DNA of 64,000 nt from JBMNPT01 sp050943735 (lineage in GTDB: Bacteria; Bacillota; Clostridia; Oscillospirales; RGIG577): positions 1-64,000 of the forward strand of contig JBMNPT010000003.1 of NCBI GenBank assembly GCA_050943735.1, given 5' to 3'. Made by a program: the position numbers and the translations under genes. Positions 1-7,894 of this stretch are shown here, in pieces (within the stretch, counting starts at the first letter, position 1; each line of letters opens with the position of its first letter). The notes beneath the pieces were generated by a model, which searched no databases, was not told the origin of the DNA, and was given only the letters and a program-made list of their open reading frames with translations.

Positions 1-11
1 GTGATATAGAA

Positions 12-53
12 AAAGACCACACAGCCGACATTGTAGTCAGTTGTGTGGTCTTT
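12..53. terminator. Bidirectional intrinsic terminator
   Basis: A 12-bp perfect inverted repeat (12-23 with 42-53) begins with A-rich and ends with T-rich sequence, so it can terminate transcription from either side. It probably ends a gene lying left of the window and insulates the flippase gene on the right. Positions 54-138 hold nothing else I can name. Confidence 0.75.
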
Positions 54-139
54 CTGTTGGCACCGCTTGAGGACGTCACTCAAAAATTATCGTTATTTTC
101 AATAATCCCTAAGTGAACGCTCCAAAGGGCCCTTTTTGT

Positions 140-167
140 TTGCAAAGGGCACAGAAAGTGGTATAAT
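140..167 (+). promoter_or_regulatory. Vegetative promoter of the yabM-like operon
   Basis: An extended -10 (TGG followed by TATAAT at 162-167) lies 16 bp after a TTGCAA -35 at 140-145. It sits about 70 bp upstream of the GTG start at 237. No other candidate is seen in this leader. Confidence 0.6.
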
Positions 168-236
168 AGTAAAATCTCTAATATACTGGGAATAATGCAT
201 CGGGATTGTGAAGACATCCGAAAGGAGTTTGATTTT

Positions 237-1856
237 GTGGCGAATCCAAAAAAGACCTTCATGCAGGGTGCGCTGATTCTCATCTGCGGCAACCTGCTGG
301 TAAAGCTCATCGGCGCCATTTACAGTGTGCCGCTGCTCAACATCATAGGAGAGACAGGCTATGCCTATTATCAGGCGGCCTATCAGATCTATGCGCTGTT
401 GTTTGTCATTTCCACAGCGGGCCTGCCGGTGGCCATCAGCAAAATGGTGTCCGCCAGTTGTGCGCTGGGCAAATACACTGAGGTCCGGAGAATTTTTTCA
501 GTGGCGCTCTCCATGTTTATGGTGGTGGGGCTGTCCGGTTTCCTGTTTATGTATTTTACCTCTGACTGGATCGCCTCTCGGACCAATTTGGACCAGGCGG
601 CCTACAGCGTCCGGGCGTTGGCTCCCGCTGTGTTTTTTGTGGCCATAATGGCCACTTATCGGGGCTTTTTCCAGGGCCTGCAAAATATGCTGCCCACTGC
701 GCTTTCAGAGATTACCGAAGCACTGTGTAAGCTGTGCATTGGTTTGGGCTGCGCAGGCCTGCTCATTCAGATGTCCATGCCTTCTCATATTGTGGCGGCC
801 GGCGCCATTACAGGCGTGACAGTGGGTACCTTTATGAGCGCACTGGTGCTCACCATCATCTTCATCCGCAGCCCGGAACGGCGTGCGGTCTACCGGGCTC
901 AGGACACCAGCAAAGAGCGGTGCAGAGCGCCGGGGGAAATTCTCAAGCAGCTGATTTTGTACGCGGTTCCCATTACCATCGGCGCCGCTGTGATGAGCCT
1001 CACCAACTTGATCGACTTGGGCATGGTGGTCAACCGGCTGATCGATGTGGGCTTTACCAAGGAAGAGGCCACCTTCATGTATGGGGCCTATGGCGGTATG
1101 GCACAAAAGCTCTTCAATCTGCCGGCTTCTTTGATTTTTACCATTGGCACCAGTGCCATTCCGGTGATTTCCGCGGCTTTTGCTACACGTGATCACAAGT
1201 TGACCAAGTCTACCATTGAATCAGCGTTGCGTATCTGCGCCATGCTGGCCATTCCCGCTGGCATGGGGCTGGCTGTGCTCAGCGAGCCCATTCTCAGCCT
1301 GCTCTTTTTCAGTAAGCCGGACGGTGTGGCGGTTGCGGCGCCGCTGTTGTCCCGGTTGGGATTGGCCACTACCTTTGTGTGTCTGGTATCTCTCACCAAT
1401 GCCATGCTGCAGGCGGTGGGGCTGGTCAATGTGCCGGTGTTTACCATGATTTGCGGCGGTGTGGTGAAGTTTATAGGCGATTACGCCTTCATTGCCATTC
1501 CTTCCATCAACATTGCGGGTGCGCCTATGGCCACCAACCTGTGCTACGCCACCATTATGGTGCTCAATCTGTATTTCATTGCCAAGCGCATCGGGGTGAT
1601 GCCCAATTTGGTTTCGGTATTTGTCAAACCGCTGATAGCAGCGGTGTGTATGGCTGTGGTGGCGGTGAGTTCCTTCTGGCTGTTTTCCGGCATTGTGGGG
1701 GAAAAGATTGGTGTACTGGCTGCCATCGGAGTGGCCGGGCTCACTTATTTGGGTGTGCTGGCAGTGATTCGCGGTTTCCTGCGGCAGGATGTGAAGTTGT
1801 TGCCCAAGGGAGATAAAATTGCGGCGTTCTTGGAAAAACGCAAGCTGCTTGGATGA
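237..1856 (+). CDS. MOP-superfamily polysaccharide/lipid flippase, YabM/SpoVB type
   Basis: A 539-aa integral membrane protein with about 14 hydrophobic segments and the usual SpoVB/MurJ-like opening of Gly-rich helices. This family moves lipid-linked cell-wall or exopolysaccharide precursors across the cytoplasmic membrane. I chose GTG 237 because AAAGGAG lies just upstream; the upstream ATG at 195 has no ribosome site and adds 14 charged residues that do not fit the family. It stands directly before mazG, as yabM precedes yabN in Bacillus subtilis. That order argues for a YabM-type paralog rather than sporulation-specific SpoVB, but function is inferred from family only. Confidence 0.88.
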   Translation: MANPKKTFMQGALILICGNLLVKLIGAIYSVPLLNIIGETGYAYYQAAYQIYALLFVISTAGLPVAISKMVSASCALGKYTEVRRIFSVALSMFMVVGLSGFLFMYFTSDWIASRTNLDQAAYSVRALAPAVFFVAIMATYRGFFQGLQNMLPTALSEITEALCKLCIGLGCAGLLIQMSMPSHIVAAGAITGVTVGTFMSALVLTIIFIRSPERRAVYRAQDTSKERCRAPGEILKQLILYAVPITIGAAVMSLTNLIDLGMVVNRLIDVGFTKEEATFMYGAYGGMAQKLFNLPASLIFTIGTSAIPVISAAFATRDHKLTKSTIESALRICAMLAIPAGMGLAVLSEPILSLLFFSKPDGVAVAAPLLSRLGLATTFVCLVSLTNAMLQAVGLVNVPVFTMICGGVVKFIGDYAFIAIPSINIAGAPMATNLCYATIMVLNLYFIAKRIGVMPNLVSVFVKPLIAAVCMAVVAVSSFWLFSGIVGEKIGVLAAIGVAGLTYLGVLAVIRGFLRQDVKLLPKGDKIAAFLEKRKLLG

Positions 1857-1871
1857 GAAAGGACAGGAAAA

Positions 1872-2678
1872 ATGGTGGATTTTGAACAAAAGGAACGGTA
1901 TGACTACGAGGATCTGCTGCGCATCACCCAGCTGCTGCGGGGAGAAGACGGTTGTCCCTGGGATCGGGAGCAGGATCATAAAAGCATCCGGAAAAACTTT
2001 GTGGAAGAAGTTTATGAAGCGGTGGAAGCCATTGAGACCGACGATGCGGAGCTTTTGACCGAGGAATTGGGCGATGTGCTGTTTCAGGTGGTGTTTCACG
2101 CGCAGATCGCCAGTGAAGCCCAGCGTTTTGCCATGGCGGATGTGGTGGATGGAATCTGTAAAAAACTGGTGCAGCGGCATCCCCATGTGTTTGGACAGGT
2201 GACGGTGGCGGACAGCGGGGAAGTGCTCAAAAACTGGGACGCCATCAAAATGAAGACCAAGGAACAAAAGACTCAGACCCAGGCCATGCAGAGTATTTCC
2301 ACCTTTTTGCCGGCATTGATGCGGGCGGAGAAAATTCAGCAGAAAGCCGCCAAGGTGGGCTTTGACTGGGATGAAATCGAGCCGGTGTACCAGAAGGTAC
2401 AGGAAGAACTGGCAGAGGTTCGTGAGGCGGCGCAGGAACAAAATATGGCTCATTTGGAGGAAGAAGTGGGGGATCTACTCTTTGCTGCGGTCAATTTATC
2501 CCGGTTTTTGGGGGTTGATGCCGAATTGAGCCTAAAGAAAACCTGCGAAAAGTTTATAAAACGTTTTAATTATATTGAAAACCACGCAAACCTAGTGTAT
2601 AATAGGGACATGCAAGATTTGAGCCTTGAAGAAATGGATCTTTTGTGGAACGAAAGTAAAAAGGCGGAAAACAAATAA
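1872..2678 (+). CDS. mazG: Nucleoside triphosphate pyrophosphohydrolase MazG
   Basis: A 268-aa protein with two MazG domains. Each carries the acidic metal-binding signature: EE...EELGD in the first half and EELAE...EEVGD in the second. MazG hydrolyses (d)NTPs to NMP and pyrophosphate, a house-cleaning activity on non-canonical or excess nucleotides. It starts 15 bp after the flippase and is probably co-transcribed. The Bacillus equivalent YabN has an extra N-terminal tetrapyrrole-methylase-like domain of over 200 residues; that domain is absent here. The 3' end of the gene contains the promoter of the next gene. Confidence 0.95.
   Translation: MVDFEQKERYDYEDLLRITQLLRGEDGCPWDREQDHKSIRKNFVEEVYEAVEAIETDDAELLTEELGDVLFQVVFHAQIASEAQRFAMADVVDGICKKLVQRHPHVFGQVTVADSGEVLKNWDAIKMKTKEQKTQTQAMQSISTFLPALMRAEKIQQKAAKVGFDWDEIEPVYQKVQEELAEVREAAQEQNMAHLEEEVGDLLFAAVNLSRFLGVDAELSLKKTCEKFIKRFNYIENHANLVYNRDMQDLSLEEMDLLWNESKKAENK
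2575..2603 (+). promoter_or_regulatory. Promoter of the HU gene, inside mazG
   Basis: TTGAAA (2575-2580), a 17-bp spacer and a perfect TATAAT (2598-2603) lie inside the last codons of mazG. The spacing and hexamers are near consensus, which fits the high expression expected of a nucleoid protein about 125 bp downstream. Confidence 0.7.
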
Positions 2679-2727
2679 GCAGAAAAAAAGGGGCTTTACC
2701 CGGAATGTGAAGTAGGAGGACATCCAA

Positions 2728-3003
2728 ATGAACAAAACAGAATTGATCATGGCTATGGCCGAAAAGACCGGTTTCACCAAGAAGGATGCGGAAAAGGCAT
2801 TGAGCGCATTTGTGGAATCTGTGGAAGAGGCTTTGCTGAAGGGCGATAAGGTGCAGCTGATTGGCTTCGGTTCTTTTGAAGTTAGAGAGAGAGCCGCCAA
2901 GGAAGGTATCAATCCTCACACCAAGGAAAAGATGTCCATTCCGGCATCCAAGAGCCCTGTGTTCAAGGCAGGTAAGGCATTCAAGGATACCATCAACAAG
3001 TAA
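2728..3003 (+). CDS. hup: DNA-binding protein HU
   Basis: A 91-aa basic protein with the whole HU/IHF fold: N-terminal helices, the GFGSFEVRERAA signature and a proline-containing beta arm (INPHT...IPA). It acts as a homodimer that bends and compacts DNA. AGGAGG precedes the ATG. It has its own promoter inside mazG and its own terminator, so it forms a single-gene unit inserted into the yab-type cluster. Confidence 0.97.
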   Translation: MNKTELIMAMAEKTGFTKKDAEKALSAFVESVEEALLKGDKVQLIGFGSFEVRERAAKEGINPHTKEKMSIPASKSPVFKAGKAFKDTINK

Positions 3004-3018
3004 TCAGATGTACAAGAG

Positions 3019-3046
3019 CCCTCTATGCAGTATAGAGGGTTTTTTT
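3019..3046 (+). terminator. Intrinsic terminator after hup
   Basis: An 8-bp stem (3019-3026 with 3032-3039) with a 5-nt loop is followed by seven T residues. Leaky read-through would feed rqcP, whose start is only 16 bp further on. Confidence 0.8.
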
Positions 3047-3061
3047 GTGGGAGGAGATCAA

Positions 3062-3301
3062 GTGCGACTGGACAAATACCTCAAGGTATCGCGGCTGATC
3101 AAACGGCGTACCATAGCCAATGAAGCCTGCGACAGTGGACGAGTGGAAGTGAACGGCCGAGTGGTCAAGGCTTCCTATGATGTAAAAGAGGGAGATATCA
3201 TTCAGATTACCCTGGGTGAACGGCAAATTCGCATTCAGGTGCTGGATGTGAAAGAGCACGTGCTCAAAAACGACGCCGCTCTGCTCTACAAACAGCTGTA
3301 A
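3062..3301 (+). CDS. rqcP: S4-domain RNA-binding protein RqcP (YabO)
   Basis: A 79-aa protein consisting almost only of an S4 domain (VRLDKYLKVSRLIKRR at the N-terminus, then GRVEVNG). In Bacillus this protein binds 50S subunits carrying stalled peptidyl-tRNA and supports RqcH-driven poly-alanine tailing in ribosome quality control. I chose GTG 3062 because GGAGG lies about 6 bases upstream and the S4 fold starts at once; an in-frame extension upstream runs through the hup terminator. Position between mazG/hup and yabP agrees with Bacillus yabO. Confidence 0.9.
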   Translation: MRLDKYLKVSRLIKRRTIANEACDSGRVEVNGRVVKASYDVKEGDIIQITLGERQIRIQVLDVKEHVLKNDAALLYKQL

Positions 3302-3330
3302 AAAGACGGGCCTGCAGCCCGTCTTTTTTT
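3301..3330 (+). terminator. Intrinsic terminator after rqcP
   Basis: An 11-bp A-to-T repeat (3301-3311 with 3317-3327) has a 5-nt loop and a run of T. It separates rqcP from the sporulation pair yabPQ. Confidence 0.8.
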
Positions 3331-3332
3331 CG

Positions 3333-3361
3333 CATATGCAGGCCATGCCCTCACATAGAAT
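3333..3361 (+). promoter_or_regulatory. Candidate sigma-E promoter for yabPQ
   Basis: CATAGAAT (3354-3361) differs at one base from the sigma-E -10 consensus CATACAAT. A CATATG element (3333-3338) lies 15 bp upstream at the -35 position. No sigma-A-type promoter is visible between the rqcP terminator and yabP. In Bacillus subtilis yabP is mother-cell expressed, which agrees. The -35 match is only partial. Confidence 0.4.
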
Positions 3362-3390
3362 ATAGCAAACAAAAAAAGGAGGACATGACT

Positions 3391-3687
3391 ATGGCAATGA
3401 CAGAGGAAAAACGAAAGGAACGAAACAGCGAGCGGCCTCACAGTGTGATTATGGAAAACCGTCAACGGCTCAGCGTGTCAGGTGTGGAGGATGTGGACAG
3501 CTTTGATGAGGAGCGCATTGTGTTGTACACCACCATGGGTTTGCTGGAAATTCAGGGGACCGGTATGCACATCAGCCACCTGAATGTGGAAAATGGAGAA
3601 ATTGCCGTAGAGGGAATGGTGGACAGCATGGAATACACTGATGAAGATGCCAAACGGATGAGTTTTCTCCAGCGGTTGCTGCGGTGA
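3391..3687 (+). CDS. yabP: Sporulation protein YabP
   Basis: A 98-aa protein of the YabP/YqfC family. The recognisable core (ENRQRLSVSGVEDVDSFDE, then TTMGLLEIQGTGMHI) matches proteins needed for normal spore formation, although their biochemical role is not established. ATG 3391 is preferred over ATG 3385 because AAGGAGGA ends 7 bases before it. It overlaps yabQ by one base, so the two are translated together. A sigma-E-like promoter lies just upstream. Confidence 0.92.
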   Translation: MAMTEEKRKERNSERPHSVIMENRQRLSVSGVEDVDSFDEERIVLYTTMGLLEIQGTGMHISHLNVENGEIAVEGMVDSMEYTDEDAKRMSFLQRLLR

Positions 3688-4244
3688 TGTTTGGGTATCG
3701 GGGGCCGGAGATGTCGCCGCCCATTGGGCAGCAGGGCATAGCTTTTTTGTGTGCGGTGGCATTGGGGATGGCAGTGGGGCTGTATTATGACTGTTTTCGC
3801 ATTTTGCGCCGGGGCAGGCGAAATCCCACGGCATTGGTAGCGGTGGAAGATCTGCTCTTCTGGCTGGTGGCAGCCCTGGCCACCATGGCGTTGTTTTATG
3901 TGACCAACAGCATGGAATTGCGGGGATTTTTGCTGTTGGGAGAGGGAATGGGCTGGGGATTGTGGCAGCTCACCTTCAGCCGGCCATTGGTGCGGGGCGG
4001 TTCCTGGGTATTGGATCTCACCGGGAATTTGCTGTTTCGTTTTTTGAGATGGCTGATCCGCCCGGTGGTATGGATGCTGCGGCCTCTGATCCGTCAGGGA
4101 AAACAGTTGCTGGCCAAGGTCAAAAGAGTGGTGCATGCCCTGGGGTGTAAACTTCGTTTTTGGTGGAACAGTAAAAAAATTGCATTCAAATCTGTAAAAA
4201 AGCGAAAATTCACTTGCGGAAAAGACAAAAAGCAGATAAAATGA
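3687..4244 (+). CDS. yabQ: Spore cortex biosynthesis membrane protein YabQ
   Basis: A 185-aa protein with three to four N-terminal hydrophobic segments and a very basic C-terminal tail ending in a Lys-rich stretch. This is the YabQ layout; in Bacillus the protein sits in the outer forespore membrane and is needed for cortex formation. The start is the ATG inside TGATG at the yabP stop, with a GTG one codon earlier as an alternative. Only the yabP-yabQ-divIC order and the topology support the name; the sequence itself is poorly conserved in the family. Confidence 0.82.
   Translation: MFGYRGPEMSPPIGQQGIAFLCAVALGMAVGLYYDCFRILRRGRRNPTALVAVEDLLFWLVAALATMALFYVTNSMELRGFLLLGEGMGWGLWQLTFSRPLVRGGSWVLDLTGNLLFRFLRWLIRPVVWMLRPLIRQGKQLLAKVKRVVHALGCKLRFWWNSKKIAFKSVKKRKFTCGKDKKQIK
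4214..4242 (+). promoter_or_regulatory. Candidate promoter of divIC
   Basis: TTGCGG (4214-4219) is followed after 17 bp by TAAAAT (4237-4242), overlapping the end of yabQ. It would allow vegetative expression of divIC and the S1 gene independent of sporulation. Confidence 0.45.
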
Positions 4245-4289
4245 TATAAATGGATGCTGTGTGCAAAAGCGGAAGAAAGGTGAAGCCGG

Positions 4290-4562
4290 ATGAAAAGCAC
4301 ATCGCTGTTATTCAGGGTCTTTCTTGCGTGCTTCGTGTGCTATGCGGCCTATACGCTGGTGACGCTGGGCATTGCCATTACCAAGAAGGAAAATGAGATT
4401 CTGGAATTGCAGGAACAGATTGAAATGCAGAAAATCGAAAACGAAGAGTTGACCGATATGGTAGAAAATGGGGTAAGTCAGGACTACATCGAAAAGATTG
4501 CCAGAGAAAAACTGGGGCTGGCCTATCCCAATGAGCGAATCTTTGTGGATTCTGAAAATTGA
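4290..4562 (+). CDS. divIC: Septum formation initiator DivIC/FtsB family
   Basis: A 90-aa single-pass membrane protein: a short cytoplasmic start, one transmembrane segment (about residues 8-26), a Glu/Lys-rich coiled coil (about 32-60) and the family motif DYIEKIAREKLGLAYPNE near the end. It joins FtsL and DivIB/FtsQ in the divisome and helps activate septal cell-wall synthesis. GAAAGG lies upstream of the ATG. The yabQ-divIC-yabR order matches Bacillus. Confidence 0.92.
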   Translation: MKSTSLLFRVFLACFVCYAAYTLVTLGIAITKKENEILELQEQIEMQKIENEELTDMVENGVSQDYIEKIAREKLGLAYPNERIFVDSEN

Positions 4563-4618
4563 GGGGACATTCGCAACAGGCAGATGTTACATACAAATCA
4601 AGGAGGACAATTTCTTTT

Positions 4619-5101
4619 ATGGAGATCCAGGTTGGAGCGGTATTGGAAGGAAAGGTGACTGGAATCACAAAATTTGGTGCATTTGTGGCGCTTCCAGGGG
4701 GGAAGTCGGGCATGGTGCACATTTCAGAAGTGGCTCCCACTTTTGTCAAGGAAATTTCAGATTTTGTGAGCGTCAATCAAACAGTCAAAGTCAAGGTGAT
4801 TTCCATCGATCCCAATGGGCGAATTGCCCTTTCGATGAAACAGCTGGCAGAGCCTCAGAAGCGGGAAGAACGTACTTTCCGTCCTCGTGGCAGCCGTCCG
4901 GCCCGTACGGAAGCACCCAGCGGCAGCAAAGTACCCATTGAGATTGACTGGTCCTACTCCAAAAAGACCGAAGGTCTCTCCTTTGAGGATAAGCTCAACA
5001 AATTCAAGCAGGACAGCGATGAGAGAATGCTGGCCCTGCGGCGTACCATTGATGGCAAACGGGGCGGCAGCGGCCGTCGCGGCGGAAAGAACAACTATTA
5101 A
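4619..5101 (+). CDS. S1 RNA-binding domain protein (YabR-like)
   Basis: A 160-aa protein with one N-terminal S1/OB domain (residues 1-75; GAFVALPGGKSGMVHISEV is typical) and a low-complexity Arg/Gly/Pro-rich tail ending in RGGSGRRGGKN. The S1 domain binds single-stranded RNA, and the basic tail may add nonspecific affinity. ATG 4619 is chosen because AAGGAGGA precedes it; an upstream in-frame ATG would start inside the divIC end. The location matches Bacillus yabR. The RNA targets are unknown. Confidence 0.88.
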   Translation: MEIQVGAVLEGKVTGITKFGAFVALPGGKSGMVHISEVAPTFVKEISDFVSVNQTVKVKVISIDPNGRIALSMKQLAEPQKREERTFRPRGSRPARTEAPSGSKVPIEIDWSYSKKTEGLSFEDKLNKFKQDSDERMLALRRTIDGKRGGSGRRGGKNNY

Positions 5102-5156
5102 AATCAGGTGCAAGGGCAGATGCTGCTCTTGCACTTTTTACAATGTGGAGGAATGT

Positions 5157-6326
5157 ATGACCATTATCAACGCGACGGTGTATACCATGGATGGGCCGCC
5201 CATCGAAAGTGGCTTTGTGCAGGTACAGGAGGGCAAGATCCTCCGGGTGGGCCCCATGGAGCAGTATCCGGGAGATTCCCACGAGTTGGATGCCAGAGGC
5301 GGTGTAGTGCTGCCTGGATTGGTGGACATTCATACCCATCTGGGGCTGTTTGAAGAGGGCATTTCCTTTGAGGGAGAGGATGGCAATGAGGATACCAGCC
5401 CCACCACACCCCATTTGCGGGTGCTGGATGGCATCAATCCCATGGATGTGGCCTTTGAGGAGGCGCTGGCAGCGGGGGTGACCACCGTTGCGGTGGCGCC
5501 TGGCAGTGCCAATCCCATCGGAGGGCAGATTCTGTTGATGAAGACAGCGGGACACTGTGTGGACAAAATGCTGCTCAAGGAGCCGCTGGCCATGAAGCTG
5601 GCATTGGGAGAAAACCCCAAGTGCACCTATAACAGTAAAAATCAGATGCCGGTGACCCGTATGGCCACCGCCGCACTCATTCGGGAGAGCCTCAAGAAGG
5701 CACAGGATTACTACGACCAGAAAGAAAAGGCCCAGTTGGAGGAGGATGACGCAGATGATGTGGAATTCGACATGGAGTGCGAAAGTCTGATTCCGGTGAT
5801 TTTGGGACAGATTCCGGTGCATGTGCATGCGCACCGGGCGGATGATATATTCACCGCTCTGCGGTTGGCTCAGGAATTTGAGCTGCAATGCGTCATTGTA
5901 CACGGCACCGAGGGGCATAAAATTGCTCCTGAGCTGGCGGAAGCGGGTGTCCCGGTGATTGTGGGGCCGGTGCTGACTGATCGGAGCAAGCCGGAGCTGC
6001 GGGAGCAGTCATTGGAAACCGCCGGAATTCTGGCCCGGGCCGGAGTCAAGGTGGCGCTGTGCACCGACCATCCTGAAACGCCGCTGAAATTTTTCACATT
6101 GTGCGGTGCGCTGTGCGTGAAATATGGAATGGACCGGGAAGAGGCACTGCGGGCCATGACCCGCAATCCGGCGGAAATCGTGGGAATGGGGGACCGGATT
6201 GGTTCTTTGAGGCCCGGGATGGATGCCGATCTGATCGTGTGCGACGGTGATCCGCTGGATCTGTATACCAATGTGACGCACGTGATGGTAAACGGCAAGC
6301 TGGTGAAAGGGGACGAGACAGCATGA
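5157..6326 (+). CDS. Amidohydrolase, imidazolonepropionase-like
   Basis: A 389-aa metal-dependent hydrolase. An N-terminal beta domain is followed by the DIHTHLGL metal motif (about residues 58-65), HVHAHR and VHGTEGH in the middle, and a CTDHPETP aspartate near the C-terminus, which together form the binuclear-metal TIM barrel. A Glu/Asp-rich insertion sits around residues 190-210. These enzymes hydrolyse cyclic amides or amines; the substrate of this branch is not known. GGAGG precedes ATG 5157. It overlaps the fumarase alpha gene by 4 bp, suggesting translational coupling. Confidence 0.85.
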   Translation: MTIINATVYTMDGPPIESGFVQVQEGKILRVGPMEQYPGDSHELDARGGVVLPGLVDIHTHLGLFEEGISFEGEDGNEDTSPTTPHLRVLDGINPMDVAFEEALAAGVTTVAVAPGSANPIGGQILLMKTAGHCVDKMLLKEPLAMKLALGENPKCTYNSKNQMPVTRMATAALIRESLKKAQDYYDQKEKAQLEEDDADDVEFDMECESLIPVILGQIPVHVHAHRADDIFTALRLAQEFELQCVIVHGTEGHKIAPELAEAGVPVIVGPVLTDRSKPELREQSLETAGILARAGVKVALCTDHPETPLKFFTLCGALCVKYGMDREEALRAMTRNPAEIVGMGDRIGSLRPGMDADLIVCDGDPLDLYTNVTHVMVNGKLVKGDETA

Positions 6327-7165
6327 GAAAATTGGACACAAAAGAGATCACCCGGGCGGTGAAAGAGCTTTGCATCCAGGCCAACTACCATCTGGGGCAG
6401 GATGTGGTGTGCGCCATTGGAAACTGCAAGGCCCGGGAACGCAATCCGCTGGCCAGGGAAATTCTGGGCAAAATGGAGGAAAACCTGCAGGCTTCGGCCC
6501 AGATGAACATTCCCATCTGTCAGGATACCGGAATGGCCATTGTATTTGTGGAGCTGGGGCAGCAGGTGTGTCTGGAGGGGGCTCTGCTGGAGGATGCGGT
6601 CAATGAAGGCGTCCGGCAGGGATACCAGGAAGGGTATATGCGCTGCAGCGTGGTGGCCGACCCCATTCGCCGGGGCAATACCAACGACAATACGCCGGCG
6701 GTGCTACATCTCTCTATGGTGGAAGGGCAGCAGGTGCGTATTACGGTGGCCCCCAAGGGCTTTGGCAGTGAAAATATGAGTCAGATGAAAATGATGACTC
6801 CTGCGGCTTCCCAGCAGGACATTGTGGACTATGTGGTGGATTGTGTCCGTCAGGCTGGGAGCAATCCCTGTCCTCCGGTGATTGTGGGAGTGGGCATTGG
6901 CGGCAGCTTTGAAAAGTGTGCCATGCAGGCCAAAAAGGCATTGCTCCGCCCCATTGACCAGCGTAACCCCGATCCGTTTTATGCCCGGCTGGAGGAGCAG
7001 ATGCTGGAAGAGATCAATCGATTGGATGTGGGCCCTCAGGGCTTTGGGGGTGACACCACTGCGCTGGGAGTCAACATCGAAACCTACCCCACCCACATTG
7101 CGGGCCTGCCGGTTGCGGTGAATATGAGCTGCCATGTGACCCGCCATGCCAGTTGTGTTTTGTAA
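6323..7165 (+). CDS. fumA: Class I fumarate hydratase, alpha (N-terminal) subunit
   Basis: A 280-aa protein of the Fe-S hydro-lyase alpha family. It carries three conserved cysteine contexts for the [4Fe-4S] cluster: ICQDTG, GSFEKCAMQ and CHVTRHASC. The alpha subunit normally pairs with a beta subunit to interconvert fumarate and malate (or tartrate and oxaloacetate). In most Clostridia the beta gene follows directly. Here the next gene is hpf, and the 125-bp gap is too short for a beta subunit. The ATG overlaps the amidohydrolase stop. Tartrate dehydratase alpha is the alternative assignment. Confidence 0.85.
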   Translation: MRKLDTKEITRAVKELCIQANYHLGQDVVCAIGNCKARERNPLAREILGKMEENLQASAQMNIPICQDTGMAIVFVELGQQVCLEGALLEDAVNEGVRQGYQEGYMRCSVVADPIRRGNTNDNTPAVLHLSMVEGQQVRITVAPKGFGSENMSQMKMMTPAASQQDIVDYVVDCVRQAGSNPCPPVIVGVGIGGSFEKCAMQAKKALLRPIDQRNPDPFYARLEEQMLEEINRLDVGPQGFGGDTTALGVNIETYPTHIAGLPVAVNMSCHVTRHASCVL

Positions 7166-7206
7166 AAGACGAAAAAGTGAATTTTGTATGAATTGAACGG
7201 AAAGAC

Positions 7207-7235
7207 TTGTATTTCATCTGCTGTACTGGTATAAT
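7207..7235 (+). promoter_or_regulatory. Promoter of hpf
   Basis: TTGTAT (7207-7212), a 17-bp spacer and an extended -10 (TGG plus TATAAT, 7230-7235) lie about 55 bp before the hpf start. A strong sigma-A-type promoter. Confidence 0.7.
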
Positions 7236-7290
7236 ATGACTAAGGAATGAGAGAAATCTCACTCCAAGACAGTGTAAAGGAGATGCTTCT

Positions 7291-7824
7291 ATGAAGGTAA
7301 CGATCCTGGGAAAAAAGATGGATATCAGCGACAATTTCAGAGGTAAGATCGAAAAAAAGCTCTCTAAACTGGACAAGTTTTTCCATGACGACGCGGATGT
7401 GCGGGTGCTCCTCACCGATGTGAAGGGCAAGCAGAAGGTGGAAGTGACCATTGTTTCGCTGGGCGTTATGTATCGCGCCCAGGAAGTAAGCGACGACTTT
7501 ATGGTATCGCTGGAAGAAGCGGTGGATACCCTGGAGCGGCAGATTCGCAAAAACAAGACCCGGTTGGCTAAGAAGCTCAAAGCCGGCAAGATCAATGATA
7601 TGCCCGCCTTTTTCGGCACCGGAGACGAGGAAGCGGAAGATGATTTTGATGTCATCAAGGTGAAAAAATTCCCGCTCAAACCCATGAGTGTGGAAGAGGC
7701 CATTTTGGAAATGAACCTGCTCTCTCACCAGTTCTTTGTTTTCCTGGATGCGGATACGGAAACCACCTGTGTGGTGTACAAGAGAAATGATGGAGGCTAT
7801 GGATTGATTGAACCCCAGTCCTGA
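7291..7824 (+). CDS. hpf: Ribosome hibernation promoting factor, long form
   Basis: A 177-aa protein with an N-terminal S30AE/RaiA-like domain (residues 1-100) and a C-terminal dimerisation domain (about 118-175; SVEEAILEMNLLSHQFFVF is diagnostic), joined by an acidic linker. The long form binds the 30S subunit and pairs two ribosomes into inactive 100S dimers in stationary phase or stress. AAAGGAG precedes the ATG. It is monocistronic, between a strong promoter and a bidirectional terminator. Confidence 0.96.
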   Translation: MKVTILGKKMDISDNFRGKIEKKLSKLDKFFHDDADVRVLLTDVKGKQKVEVTIVSLGVMYRAQEVSDDFMVSLEEAVDTLERQIRKNKTRLAKKLKAGKINDMPAFFGTGDEEAEDDFDVIKVKKFPLKPMSVEEAILEMNLLSHQFFVFLDADTETTCVVYKRNDGGYGLIEPQS

Positions 7825-7852
7825 GAGCATATCCTCTGAGAAACACATAAGA

Positions 7853-7884
7853 AAACCCGGCATGGTGTAAACTATGCCGGGTTT
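7853..7884. terminator. Bidirectional terminator between hpf and sfsA
   Basis: An 11-bp perfect repeat (7853-7863 with 7874-7884) has A-rich and T-rich flanks and lies between two convergent genes. Confidence 0.8.
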
Positions 7885-7894
7885 CTTTATAGAT

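Noticed and set aside
124..135. AAAGGGCCCTTT palindrome upstream of the flippase gene
   Set aside because: Twelve bases without spacer, immediately before the -35; it could be an operator but a single copy gives no support.
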